From positions 62,001 to 126,000 of the forward strand of contig NZ_BMOD01000003.1 in assembly GCF_014646895.1 (NCBI RefSeq): 64,000 nucleotides of DNA, given 5' to 3'. Origin of the DNA: Deinococcus roseus. GTDB taxonomy: Bacteria; Deinococcota; Deinococci; Deinococcales; Deinococcaceae. Under the pieces are notes generated by a model that searched no databases, had not been told where the DNA came from, and saw only the letters and a program-made list of their open reading frames with translations. Positions within the stretch are counted from its first letter, which is position 1. The number at the start of each line of letters is the position of its first letter. Of this stretch, positions 18,192 to 26,891 are shown in pieces. The position numbers and the translations under genes were made by a program.

Positions 18192-18983
18192 ATGAAACTG
18201 GACATCCTGCATCAACCAGCCGCACAAAAGCGCCACTCCACCCCCATTCTGCTGGTGCATGGCCTGTGGGCTGGAACCTGGGCCTGGAAGGAAAATTTCA
18301 TGCCTTACCTCTCCCAGGCGGGCTATGACGTGTACGCTGTGAGCCTGCGCGGCCACGAGAACAGCGAAGGCAAGGAGCGCCTGCAAACCACCCGACTGGG
18401 TGAATACGTGCAGGACGTGCAGCAAGCAGTGTCCTCGTTGCCAGAGAAGCCCATCCTGATCGGGCATTCCAATGGCGGCATCGTGGTGCAGAAATACCTG
18501 CAACAGCACACCCTGCCTGCTGCGGTGCTGCTGGGAACCATGCCCATTTCTGGATCCCTGATGACCTTCCTGAGGGGCCTGAAAAACGATCCTGCCCTGT
18601 TTTTAAAAGTCACTTTCACCTTCAACTTGCAACATCTGGTGGGCACCCCTGAACGGGCCAGAACGGCTTTTTTCTCCAGCACCCTGCCTGCAGACAAAGT
18701 CAACCGCTATTTTGGCCAGATGAACCGGGAATCTTTTGTGGCTTTCCTGGACACCCTGTTTGTGCAGATGGATCCCAGAAAGATGAAAACCCCCCTGCTG
18801 GTGCTGGGGGCAGAAAATGATTTTTTCTTCACGCCTGCACAGGTGCAGCAAACAGCAAAAGCTTATGGCACTACTGCCCACATCTTCCCCAACATGGCGC
18901 ATGCCATGATGCTGGAAGACGGCTGGCAGCAGGTGGCAGACCACATCCTGAAGTGGCTGGACACCCAGCCTGCTGCACGCTGA
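18192..18983 (+). CDS. alpha/beta hydrolase
   Basis: A 263-residue cytoplasmic alpha/beta-hydrolase. The oxyanion-side motif VHGLWAGTWAWKE, the nucleophile elbow GHSNGGIVVQ, the acid in LGAENDFFFTP and the catalytic His in FPNMAHAMMLE form a complete triad. The ATG at 18192 has GGAG upstream. Substrate unknown; the family includes esterases, lipases and small-ester hydrolases. It runs toward the restriction-modification island but has no evident functional link to it. Confidence 0.85.
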   Translation: MKLDILHQPAAQKRHSTPILLVHGLWAGTWAWKENFMPYLSQAGYDVYAVSLRGHENSEGKERLQTTRLGEYVQDVQQAVSSLPEKPILIGHSNGGIVVQKYLQQHTLPAAVLLGTMPISGSLMTFLRGLKNDPALFLKVTFTFNLQHLVGTPERARTAFFSSTLPADKVNRYFGQMNRESFVAFLDTLFVQMDPRKMKTPLLVLGAENDFFFTPAQVQQTAKAYGTTAHIFPNMAHAMMLEDGWQQVADHILKWLDTQPAAR

Positions 18984-19048
18984 ATCACAGGCTGGTGCTG
19001 TGCTGGTTCATCCAGGATCTGCAGTGGTTTAAGCAGCAAATTTTCTAT

Positions 19049-19135
19049 GAACTCGGGAATTCTCCCAGGAACGGCGTGTGTGGATATGAAAGCACAGAGG
19101 ACCATGAGATGCTTTTGTCTGGAGTTATGTTCTGA
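19049..19135 (+). pseudogene. remnant of a pRiA4b ORF-3 family gene (C-terminal tail)
   Basis: The frame reads LGNSPRNGVCGYESTEDHE, which matches the C-terminus of the intact pRiA4b-ORF3 protein at 22892-23653 (LGNSPRDGVCGYEGTEEDE) at both protein and DNA level. NSPR-GVCGY is a hallmark of that family's end. Nothing family-like precedes it, so this is a decayed tail left upstream of hsdM. Confidence 0.6.
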
Positions 19136-19190
19136 AAAAATGATCCAGAGATCCGCAGATGAGTTTCATGAGCATCTTACACATTTGCAG

Positions 19191-19196
19191 TAGAAT
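19191..19196 (+). promoter_or_regulatory. -10 box for leaderless hsdM
   Basis: TAGAAT ends seven bases before the hsdM ATG, the spacing of leaderless Deinococcus promoters. No good -35 is seen. Confidence 0.5.
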
Positions 19197-19203
19197 GCTT
19201 GAC

Positions 19204-20715
19204 ATGACCTTGCCTTTCGCTGTGACCCAAGATGAAATCAACAAGATCCTCTGGAAGGCCTGCGACACCTTCCGGGGCACCATCGATCCGAGCGAGTACA
19301 AAGATTACATCCTGGTCATGCTGTTCCTGAAGTACATCAGTGACACCTGGCTGGAGCATTACGAAGAGCTGAAAGCCCAGTATGGGGATGATCCCGAGCT
19401 TCTGCAGCGCAAACTGGAACGGGAACGCTTTTTCCTGCCAGAAGGAAAAAGCTACTACGACCTGTACAGCCAGCGGGACAGAGAGAATCTGGGTGAACTG
19501 ATCAACACTGCACTGGACGCCATTGAAGAGAAGAACAAGAAGCTCGAAGGGGTCTTTCGGAACATCGACTTCAACAGCGAGAGCAAACTGGGCCAGACCC
19601 GTGAACGCAATGTGCGCCTGAAGAACCTGTTGCAGGATTTTGCAGACCCCAGGCTGGACCTGAGGCCCTCCAGAATTGGCAACATGGACGTGATCGGGAA
19701 CGCCTACGAGTACCTGATTTCCAACTTTGCTGCAGGGGCAGGCAAAAAAGCTGGTGAATTCTACACCCCTGCAGAAGTCTCCGAACTGCTGGCGGAACTG
19801 ATGCACCCGCAGCCTGGAGAGCGCATCTATGACCCCACCTGCGGAAGTGGGTCGCTCCTGATCAAGACTGGAAACCAGCTGATTCAGAAAGGGATCAAGG
19901 ACTTCAGTCTGTACGGGCAGGACATCAACGGGTCCACCTGGGCACTCTCCAAAATGAACATGTTCCTGCATGGGCTGGACAGTGCCCGCATCGAGTGGGG
20001 AGACACCATCCGCAACCCCAAACACCTTGCAGACGAAAAGACCCTGATGCGGTTTGATGTGGTGGTGGCAAACCCGCCCTTCTCACTGGACAAGTGGGGG
20101 GCAGAGGATGCCGCCAGCGACGAGTTCCGGCGGTTTCACCGGGGGGTGCCTCCGAAAAGCAAAGGGGATTATGCCTTCATCTCGCACATCATTGAGTCGC
20201 TGAATCCGCAGAAAGGGCGGGCAGGGATTGTGGTGCCGCACGGGGTGCTGTTTCGGGGCAGCAGCGAAGGCACCATCCGGCAGAAACTCATTGAAGAGAA
20301 CCTGCTTGATGCGGTGATCGGGCTTCCCAGCAACCTCTTTTTCGGCACAGGCATTCCTGCTGCGGTGCTGGTCTTCCGGCAGGGCAAGACCGACACGAAC
20401 ACCCTGTTCATTGATGCCAGCAGGGCGTATCAGGAAGGCAAAAACCAGAACAAACTCCGGGACACAGACATCCATAAAATCGTGGAAACGTATCTGAACC
20501 GCACAGAGATTGAGAAATACTCCAAGCTTGCAAGCCTGCAGGACATTCGGGAGAACGACTACAACCTGAACATCCCGAGGTACGTGGACACCTTCGAGGA
20601 AGAAGAGGAAATTGATGTGGCTGCTGTCCAACAGGAGATTGAACAGCTGGAGCAGGAGTTGCAGGAGACTCGGGTGAAGATGCAGGGGTATCTGCGGGAA
20701 TTGGGGCTGGTGTGA
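19204..20715 (+). CDS. hsdM: type I restriction-modification system methyltransferase subunit
   Basis: A 503-residue N6-adenine DNA methyltransferase subunit. An N-terminal HsdM bundle (about 1-150) is followed by GEFYTPAEVSELL (about 184), the AdoMet motif I DPTCGSGSLL (about 210) and the catalytic motif IV NPPF (about 290). A coiled-coil tail (EEEIDVAAVQQEIEQLEQEL) would pack on HsdS. The ATG at 19204 is preferred over upstream in-frame codons because TAGAAT lies seven bases before it. With the specificity subunit 27 bases downstream it forms the modification complex that protects host DNA. Confidence 0.95.
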   Translation: MTLPFAVTQDEINKILWKACDTFRGTIDPSEYKDYILVMLFLKYISDTWLEHYEELKAQYGDDPELLQRKLERERFFLPEGKSYYDLYSQRDRENLGELINTALDAIEEKNKKLEGVFRNIDFNSESKLGQTRERNVRLKNLLQDFADPRLDLRPSRIGNMDVIGNAYEYLISNFAAGAGKKAGEFYTPAEVSELLAELMHPQPGERIYDPTCGSGSLLIKTGNQLIQKGIKDFSLYGQDINGSTWALSKMNMFLHGLDSARIEWGDTIRNPKHLADEKTLMRFDVVVANPPFSLDKWGAEDAASDEFRRFHRGVPPKSKGDYAFISHIIESLNPQKGRAGIVVPHGVLFRGSSEGTIRQKLIEENLLDAVIGLPSNLFFGTGIPAAVLVFRQGKTDTNTLFIDASRAYQEGKNQNKLRDTDIHKIVETYLNRTEIEKYSKLASLQDIRENDYNLNIPRYVDTFEEEEEIDVAAVQQEIEQLEQELQETRVKMQGYLRELGLV

Positions 20716-20742
20716 TTTTGTTTGCTATTACAGAGGGTAACA

Positions 20743-21999
20743 ATGGGTAAGGAAATATATCCGAGTAGTGTGCAGCCTGGCCTTCCAAGACTCTCTTCTC
20801 CACCTAGGGAATGGGTACAAGTGAGTTATAGGGATGTTCTTTATGAGGTTAAAAGGCCTATCAAACTGCTGAGCGATAAACAATATAAACTGATCACGGT
20901 AAAACGCAATAGGGGAGGGGTGTTCCCGAGAGAAGATCTTTTTGGGTCTGAAGTAAAAACGCCAACTCAATTTATTGTAAAATCAGGAGATTTTGTTATT
21001 TCTAATCGACAGATTGTTCATGGTGCTTGTGGAGTTGTGCCGGATTTTTTGGATAATTCTGTTATTTCAAATGAGTATACAATTCTGCATTCAAATGAAA
21101 AAATGAATATTCATTTTTTCAGATTTTTTGCTCATTCAATATATTTTCAACAAACTTGTTTTCACTCTAGTATTGGAGTAGATGTTGAAAAAATGGTATT
21201 CAAACTTGAGAAGTGGTTTGATTGGGAGTTCAACCTTCCCCCCCTCCCAGAGCAGCAAAAAATCGCTGAAATCCTGGGCACCTGGGACACAGCCATAGAA
21301 CAACTGGAATCCCTGATCGAGAAAAAGCAACTGCTCAAGCGTGGGCTCATGCAGAAATTGCTCACTGGGAAGGTGCGGTTTCGGGAGTTTGAGGGAGAGG
21401 AGTGGAAATTGCAGCCACTGATTGAGGTGGCTAGTATTCAGACGGGACTTGCAAAAGGAAAAAAGGATCTTATTAACACAGTAAAGAGACCATATCTTAG
21501 AGTTGCTAATGTTCAAGATGGCTATCTTGACCTAGAAGAAATAAAGTATATTGAGGTTGAAAGTGATAAAATTGATCGTTATTCTTTGCAATATCGAGAT
21601 GTGCTTTTGACCGAAGGAGGAGATGCTGATAAATTAGGAAGAGGACATATTTGGAAAAGTGAAATACGTGAATGTTTGCATCAAAATCATATTTTTGTTG
21701 TTAGAACAAATAAAAAAATTTTGCTGCCAGAATTTTTTAATTACTTGACATCTAGTGATTATGGTAAAAACTATTTTTTGTCATGCGCAAAACAGAGTAC
21801 TAATTTGGCTAGTATTAATTCGACTCAACTGAAAGAATTTCCCGTATTGCTCCCTTCTATTGGGGAACAGGAAAAAATCGTGTCTGTTTTTGAAAACTGG
21901 GACTCTGAGCTAATGAAATCAATTGCTCAGCTCGAAGCCCTCAAAACGCAAAAGCTCGGGCTGATGCAGCAGTTGCTGACGGGGAAGTGCAGGGTTTGA
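20743..21999 (+). CDS. hsdS: type I restriction-modification specificity subunit
   Basis: A 418-residue HsdS. Two target-recognition domains (about 15-160 and 215-370) are each followed by a conserved helical spacer: LPPLPEQQKIAEILGTWDTA with KRGLMQKLLTGKVRF, and LPSIGEQEKIVSVFENWDSE with KLGLMQQLLTGKCRV. GAGGG precedes the ATG. The recognition domains are visibly AT-richer and use different codons than the flanking helices and hsdM, as expected when these domains are swapped or acquired horizontally. It determines which sequence HsdM and HsdR act on. Confidence 0.95.
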   Translation: MGKEIYPSSVQPGLPRLSSPPREWVQVSYRDVLYEVKRPIKLLSDKQYKLITVKRNRGGVFPREDLFGSEVKTPTQFIVKSGDFVISNRQIVHGACGVVPDFLDNSVISNEYTILHSNEKMNIHFFRFFAHSIYFQQTCFHSSIGVDVEKMVFKLEKWFDWEFNLPPLPEQQKIAEILGTWDTAIEQLESLIEKKQLLKRGLMQKLLTGKVRFREFEGEEWKLQPLIEVASIQTGLAKGKKDLINTVKRPYLRVANVQDGYLDLEEIKYIEVESDKIDRYSLQYRDVLLTEGGDADKLGRGHIWKSEIRECLHQNHIFVVRTNKKILLPEFFNYLTSSDYGKNYFLSCAKQSTNLASINSTQLKEFPVLLPSIGEQEKIVSVFENWDSELMKSIAQLEALKTQKLGLMQQLLTGKCRV

Positions 22000-22045
22000 T
22001 CCCCCGCGCCTGTCACTGCGTTCCAGGCTTGCCCCCTTAAAGAAA

Positions 22046-22086
22046 GGGGTGGGTTTGGGGGAGGTGGGGGTTGAGGGGGCTGGGGG
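22046..22086 (+). other. G-quadruplex-prone G-run cluster
   Basis: Six runs of three to five G within 41 bases, separated by one to five bases, lie just after the hsdS stop codon. Such spacing can fold as a G-quadruplex. Confidence 0.45.
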
Positions 22087-22165
22087 AAGCGGCGAGGTTG
22101 GAGGGCGGCGGCTTTGGCAAAGGGAAGAGGCAGCCACTGCCTGAGCAAAAGCACCTTGGCCTTTT

Positions 22166-22304
22166 CCCCCTTTCAAGGGGGCAAGCGCAGCGCGGGGGAT
22201 CCTCACCCCTTCTCCAAGGGGTCGTTTGCAAGCAGAGCGTGCAACGGGGGATCCTCACCCCTTCTCCAAGGGGTCGCTTGCAAGCAGAGCGTGCAACGGG
22301 GGAT
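22166..22304 (+). repeat. composite repeat: one A unit plus two tandem 52-bp B units
   Basis: An A unit (22166-22200; palindromic CCCCCTTTCAAGGGGG followed by a GC-rich tail ending GGGGGAT) is followed by two 52-bp B units (22201-22252 and 22253-22304) that differ at one base (GTCGTTTG versus GTCGCTTG). One A and one B unit recur at 22797-22882. The 3' end of the DUF559 gene lies inside the second B unit here. Confidence 0.8.
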
Positions 22305-22791
22305 CCTCAACCAGTGCCTCAATCTTCCCTTTCACAACAGGCAGGGACCGCATGACTTCCCGGTTGGTGAAGCGGATCACCCGAATCCCCTGTCCTTCAA
22401 AGAAGGCCGTTCGGATGGCATCGTAAGCCAGCCCTTCGGGGGTGTAATGCTGTGCTCCATCCACTTCGATGATCAGGCGAAGTCTTGCACAGTAGAAATC
22501 TGCAATGTAATTTCCAATGACCCTCTGCCGGAGGAAGCGTACAGGGAGGTGTTTCAGGACACCATTCCACAGCAAGCTTTCTGCAGGGGTGCTTTTCCAG
22601 CGCATTCTCTGTGCCCTCTGGTTGAGGGCTGGGTTGTAGTTTCGATACCAGCGGGATTGTCCCATGTGCTCAGGGTATTGGGCTTCTGGTCTTTTCTGCA
22701 TCCCCAGAATGCCTGATGTGGACACAGGCAAATCCCTTTGGATGTTTCGTCTCACTTGCGTTTCAATGCGTCTCGTTTGCGCCTCCTGCAT
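22255..22791 (-). CDS. DUF559 domain-containing nuclease-like protein
   Basis: A protein of up to 178 residues with a complete DUF559 domain, a family related to very-short-patch-repair-like endonucleases. Key blocks are TPAESLLWNGVLKHLPVRFLR, GNYIADFYC, LRLIIEVDGAQHY and IRVIRFTNREVM; DFYC and the EVDG Glu/Asp are the likely metal-binding residues. The start is uncertain: ATG 22791, 22701 or 22665 (MGQSRWYRN) are possible and none has a clear Shine-Dalgarno. Its last 15 or so residues (PPLHALLASDPLEKG) are encoded by the B repeat. It sits antisense to, and interrupts, the hsdS-hsdR interval. Activity in DNA repair, defence or mobility is not established. Confidence 0.75.
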   Translation of the reverse strand: MQEAQTRRIETQVRRNIQRDLPVSTSGILGMQKRPEAQYPEHMGQSRWYRNYNPALNQRAQRMRWKSTPAESLLWNGVLKHLPVRFLRQRVIGNYIADFYCARLRLIIEVDGAQHYTPEGLAYDAIRTAFFEGQGIRVIRFTNREVMRSLPVVKGKIEALVEDPPLHALLASDPLEKG

Positions 22792-22796
22792 TCCTA

Positions 22797-22882
22797 CCCC
22801 CTTTCAAGGGGCAAGCGCAGCGCGGGGGATCCTCACCCCTTTCTCAAGGGGTCGCTTGCAAGCAGAGCGTGCAACGGGGGAT
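22797..22882 (+). repeat. composite repeat, second copy (A plus B unit)
   Basis: The A unit (22797-22830) and B unit (22831-22882) repeat those at 22166-22304 in the same orientation. The two copies bracket the DUF559 gene as direct repeats, and the downstream pRiA4b-ORF3 gene starts nine bases later. Confidence 0.8.
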
Positions 22883-22891
22883 GATATTCCC

Positions 22892-23653
22892 ATGGCAAAA
22901 TCTTCTGCGTTGAAAGCCAGGTGCAAACTGTGTGGACAGGATGTGTCTTATGGTCAGCTGACCCGTCATTTGCAGAAGTGTGTTCCTGACCATCCTCCTG
23001 CCAGCAAGGGCAAACCAGAACCCATCAGGGTGGTTCGGCTCAGTGCTTCTGGAATGTTTCTGGTGCTGGAACTTCCTGCAAAGTCTAAATTCTTTGATCT
23101 GGATGATGCCTTGAGAGCAATCTGGCTGGAATGCTGCGGCCACATGAGCATGTTCACGGTCAGGGAGAACGGTGAAAAGGTGATGTACACAGCAGATGCT
23201 GAAGGGGGCGATTCAGAGGGATTTTATGGATGGTTGCCCAGAGAAAAGCCCATGTCTTCCAGAATTGCTGATGTGTTGCAGGTGGGTGTGAAAGGGGAAT
23301 ACGAATATGACATGGGGTCCACCACCCATCTGAAATTGCAGGTCCTGTTTGAGCACATGGCCCCCTGGCCCAGGGGAAAACCCAAAGTGCGTTTGCTGGC
23401 CCGGAACCTGAAGCCAGAGTATGCCTGTGACACATGCGGTCAGCCTGCCGTACATGCCTGTGCAGAGTGTGTGATGGAAGAGGGGGATTTTCAACGTCTG
23501 AAACTCTTCTGTCAGGAACATGCTGAGCAACACATTGCAGATGAGCATGAAGATGATGACTGCGTTCTGATGCCATTAGGGAATTCCCCTAGAGATGGTG
23601 TTTGTGGCTATGAAGGCACAGAAGAGGATGAATTGCCTTATGTCTGGACGTAA
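22892..23653 (+). CDS. plasmid pRiA4b ORF-3 family protein
   Basis: A 253-residue protein of the pRiA4b-ORF3/MM3350-like family, found on plasmids and mobile elements; its molecular role is unknown. It opens with a zinc-finger-like segment (CKLCGQDVSYGQLTRHLQKC, Cys4/His pattern), continues with the core (IRVVRLSASGMFLVLELPA, FDLDDALRAIWLECCGH, YDMGSTTHLKLQVL) and has another metal-binding-like region with several CxxC pairs (CDTCGQPAVHACAEC). It ends with the family tail NSPRDGVCGYEG. It begins nine bases after a B repeat unit, and hsdR starts 43 bases later on the same strand, so it is probably expressed with hsdR. Confidence 0.8.
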   Translation: MAKSSALKARCKLCGQDVSYGQLTRHLQKCVPDHPPASKGKPEPIRVVRLSASGMFLVLELPAKSKFFDLDDALRAIWLECCGHMSMFTVRENGEKVMYTADAEGGDSEGFYGWLPREKPMSSRIADVLQVGVKGEYEYDMGSTTHLKLQVLFEHMAPWPRGKPKVRLLARNLKPEYACDTCGQPAVHACAECVMEEGDFQRLKLFCQEHAEQHIADEHEDDDCVLMPLGNSPRDGVCGYEGTEEDELPYVWT

Positions 23654-23696
23654 AATGAATTGAATTGCATGGGCTGTAAATCATTGGAGGTCCTTC

Positions 23697-26600
23697 ATGC
23701 CATCCCGTTCAGGCTCCACCCGAGAAAACATCATCAGTCTGATTCCTGCGCTGACCCTCCTGAGCACCCTGGGTTACAAGTACCTGACACCCTCAGAGGC
23801 AGATGCTTTGCGGGACCACAAGCGCTCTGGAGTGGTGCTCACCCAGGTTTTGAGGGAACAACTGGCGAAACTGAACCGTTTTGAGTTCAAAGGGAACCAT
23901 TATCCTTTCAGTGAGGCCAATCTGGATCTGGCAACCCGTGAACTGGCAGGGTTGCCTTTTGAGTCCCTGATGTCTTCCAGCATGAAGGTCTACGACTTGC
24001 TCACGCTCGGGCGCAGCATGCAGGAAACCATTGAAGGTTACGTGCGGTCCTACCAGTTGAAGTTTATTGACTGGCAGAACCCGGAGAACAACGTCTATCA
24101 CGTTTCGGATGAATTTGTGATTGAACGGGTGGGCAGCACCAGAACCCGCAGGCCAGACATCGTGCTTTTTGTGAACGGGATTCCTCTGGTGGTCATCGAG
24201 TGCAAGCGTCCAGAAGTCGGGGCAACAGAGGGGGTCAGCCAGCACCTCAGGAACCAGAAACCCGAGGAGATTCCTCACCTGTATCCCTTTGCCCAGATTC
24301 TGCTTTCTGTCTCCCAGAACGAGGCCCTTTATGGAGCCACTGGAGCAGCCAAAGAATACTGGGGTTTCTGGAGAGAAGAGGATCAGGATGCAGAGGACCA
24401 GTCTCTGCAGTATTACGCTGGTGCTTTTCTGGTCTCAGAAGCGGAGAAGCATCTCATGTCCTGGCGTTCCAGAGAAGATCAATTGCAAATGCAGGCCATC
24501 TGGGATGCCAGGCGTCAATATGGGCGCAGAGAGATCACAGCACAGGACAGATTGATCTACAGCCTGCTGCGACCAGCACGCTTGCTGGAAATCATCTACG
24601 GGTACACCCTTTTTGACAACAAGATCAAGAAGATCACCCGTTACCAGCAGTATTTTGCCATCAAGGAAACCCTCAAGCGGGTCACGCGCATTCTGCCCGA
24701 TGGAACCCGTGAGGGAGGGGTGATCTGGCACACCACCGGATCGGGTAAGTCCCTGACCATGGTGATGCTGGCAAAGGCCCTGGCATTGGAGCCTTCCATC
24801 AGAGACCCCAGGGTGATTCTGGTGACAGACCGGGTGGACCTTGATGACCAGATTTACCGGACCTTCAAGGCCTGCCAGAAGGAAGTCAAGAAAGCAGACT
24901 CGGGCCGCCACCTGCTGCAACTCCTGCTGAACAACGAGGCCCAGATCATCACCACCATCATCGACAAGTTTGATACGGCCCGCACCCTGGCCCAGAACCA
25001 GACCTATGATTCTGCGGATGTCTTTGTCCTGATCGATGAATCCCACCGCAGCCAGTACGGCAGCAACCACGAGAAAATGAAACTGCTGCTCCCCAACGCC
25101 TGTTACATCGGGTTCACCGGAACACCCCTCCTCAAGAAAGACAAGAGCACGTCCCAGAAGTTCGGCGGGTTCATCCACAAGTACACCATGAATCAGGCGG
25201 TGCAGGATGGTGCAGTGGTGCCCCTCAGGTACGAGGGCCGCATGAGTGACCTGCGTGCAGACCAGCAACAACTCGACCGCTGGTTTGACCGCATCACCAC
25301 AGGCCTCACCGATGACCAGAAGGCCGACCTGAAAAAGAAATTCCACCGGGAAGGGGAACTCCTGAAAGCCAACGATCGGATCATGGAGATTGCCTACGAC
25401 ATCGGGCAGCACTTCAACAGCACCTTTAGAGACACCCAGATGAAAGGCCAGTTCGCTGTTTCCAGCAAGGAAATGGCAATCCGGTACAAGCAGGCTTTTG
25501 AAGCGTTCAGACAGGTCAAAGTGGAGGTGGTCATCAGCCCACCAGACACCCGTGAAGGCCACGAGAGCACCGATGAAATGAGCACCCCTCTGGTCCAGCA
25601 GTTCTGGAATGCCATGATGCACAACTATGGGGATGCAGACAATTACCAGAAGTCCGTCATAGAGGCTTTTAAAAACAGTGATGAACCTGAAATCCTGATT
25701 GTGGTGGACAAACTGCTCACGGGATTTGATGCCCCCAGAAATGCTGTCCTGTACCTCGACAAGAAGCTGAAAGAGCACAACATCTTGCAGGCCATTGCCC
25801 GTGTGAACCGCGTCTTTGAAAGCAAGGATTACGGTCTGGTGATTGATTACCGGGGCATCTTCGGTGACCTGACCGACGCCATGGACATGTATGCCGCTCT
25901 GGAACAGGAAGGCTTTGACCTTGAGGACATCGAGGGCACCATGGTGGATGTCTGGGAGGACATCCAGAAACTCCCAGAAGTGCATGCCAGCGTCTGGGCA
26001 GTCTTCAATGGCGTTCAGAACAAATCGGACCATGAAGCCATGCAGAGGCATCTGGAACCCGAGAACATTCGCGACGAGTTCTATGCTGCGTTGCGTTCAT
26101 ATGCCAGAGTGATGCAACTGGCTTTCGCCAATGGCCGTTTCATCGACAACACGCCACTGGCAGAACAACGCAGGTACAAAGACGACCTGAAATTCTTCCT
26201 GAACCTGCGCGTGGTGGTCAAACAGCGCTATGGTGAAGCTGTGGATTACTCCCGTTACGAGGTGCAGATCCGTAATCTGGTCCAGAAGCATGTGGGGGCA
26301 GATCAGGTGAAGGTGATCATGGAACCTGTGGACATCACCAGCACCGTAAAATTCGAGGCTGAGATTGACTCGATTCAGGGTGAGGCCGCCAAGGCAGATG
26401 CCATTGCAAGCCGCATCCGCCGCACCATCACGGTCAACATGGACGAGGACCCCACCTTTTACCGCCAGCTGTCCCAGATCATTCAGGACGTGATCGACGA
26501 ACACCGCGCCAAGCGCCTCTCTGATCTCGAATACCTGCGAAGAATCCGTGAAGTGCTGGAGAAAGCCCAGAACAAAGTGCGCGATGACCTGCCTGTTTCC

Positions 26601-26891
26601 CTGGTTCAGCGTTCTGCTGCCCAGGCCTACTATGGCATCATCAAGGAAACCCTCAAGGACCTGCCCATCACCAACGACCAGAGTGCAGAGGTGGCATTAC
26701 AGCTTGATGACATCATCCTCAGGCATCAGGTCATTGACTGGTACGCCAAAGAAGACGTGCAAAAAGCGATGAAAAACGACATGGAAGACTTTCTGGTCGG
26801 TTTCAAGAAACGCTCCAATGTCCCCATCAGCTTCACACTGATGGATGACATCATGGACCGTGTGATCCAGGTGGCCCGCAACAGAGCATGA
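23697..26891 (+). CDS. hsdR: type I restriction enzyme, restriction/translocation subunit
   Basis: A 1064-residue HsdR. The N-terminal PD-(D/E)xK nuclease is visible as RPDIVLF (Asp154) and VVIECKRPE (Glu168, Lys170). The superfamily-2 motor follows with TTGSGKS (Walker A Lys351), DESHRSQYG (Asp447, DEAH-like) and GFTGTPL, then later helicase motifs (LLTGFDAPRNAVLYLDK, QAIARVNRVF). GGAGG precedes the ATG. It cleaves unmodified DNA after ATP-driven translocation when complexed with HsdM and HsdS. All key residues look intact, so the system could be active despite the insertion between hsdS and hsdR. Confidence 0.95.
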   Translation: MPSRSGSTRENIISLIPALTLLSTLGYKYLTPSEADALRDHKRSGVVLTQVLREQLAKLNRFEFKGNHYPFSEANLDLATRELAGLPFESLMSSSMKVYDLLTLGRSMQETIEGYVRSYQLKFIDWQNPENNVYHVSDEFVIERVGSTRTRRPDIVLFVNGIPLVVIECKRPEVGATEGVSQHLRNQKPEEIPHLYPFAQILLSVSQNEALYGATGAAKEYWGFWREEDQDAEDQSLQYYAGAFLVSEAEKHLMSWRSREDQLQMQAIWDARRQYGRREITAQDRLIYSLLRPARLLEIIYGYTLFDNKIKKITRYQQYFAIKETLKRVTRILPDGTREGGVIWHTTGSGKSLTMVMLAKALALEPSIRDPRVILVTDRVDLDDQIYRTFKACQKEVKKADSGRHLLQLLLNNEAQIITTIIDKFDTARTLAQNQTYDSADVFVLIDESHRSQYGSNHEKMKLLLPNACYIGFTGTPLLKKDKSTSQKFGGFIHKYTMNQAVQDGAVVPLRYEGRMSDLRADQQQLDRWFDRITTGLTDDQKADLKKKFHREGELLKANDRIMEIAYDIGQHFNSTFRDTQMKGQFAVSSKEMAIRYKQAFEAFRQVKVEVVISPPDTREGHESTDEMSTPLVQQFWNAMMHNYGDADNYQKSVIEAFKNSDEPEILIVVDKLLTGFDAPRNAVLYLDKKLKEHNILQAIARVNRVFESKDYGLVIDYRGIFGDLTDAMDMYAALEQEGFDLEDIEGTMVDVWEDIQKLPEVHASVWAVFNGVQNKSDHEAMQRHLEPENIRDEFYAALRSYARVMQLAFANGRFIDNTPLAEQRRYKDDLKFFLNLRVVVKQRYGEAVDYSRYEVQIRNLVQKHVGADQVKVIMEPVDITSTVKFEAEIDSIQGEAAKADAIASRIRRTITVNMDEDPTFYRQLSQIIQDVIDEHRAKRLSDLEYLRRIREVLEKAQNKVRDDLPVSLVQRSAAQAYYGIIKETLKDLPITNDQSAEVALQLDDIILRHQVIDWYAKEDVQKAMKNDMEDFLVGFKKRSNVPISFTLMDDIMDRVIQVARNRA

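Noticed and set aside
22166..22304. Tandem 52-bp repeat as a CRISPR or minisatellite
   Set aside because: Only two B units in tandem, without unique spacers, and the same unit recurs singly at 22831-22882.
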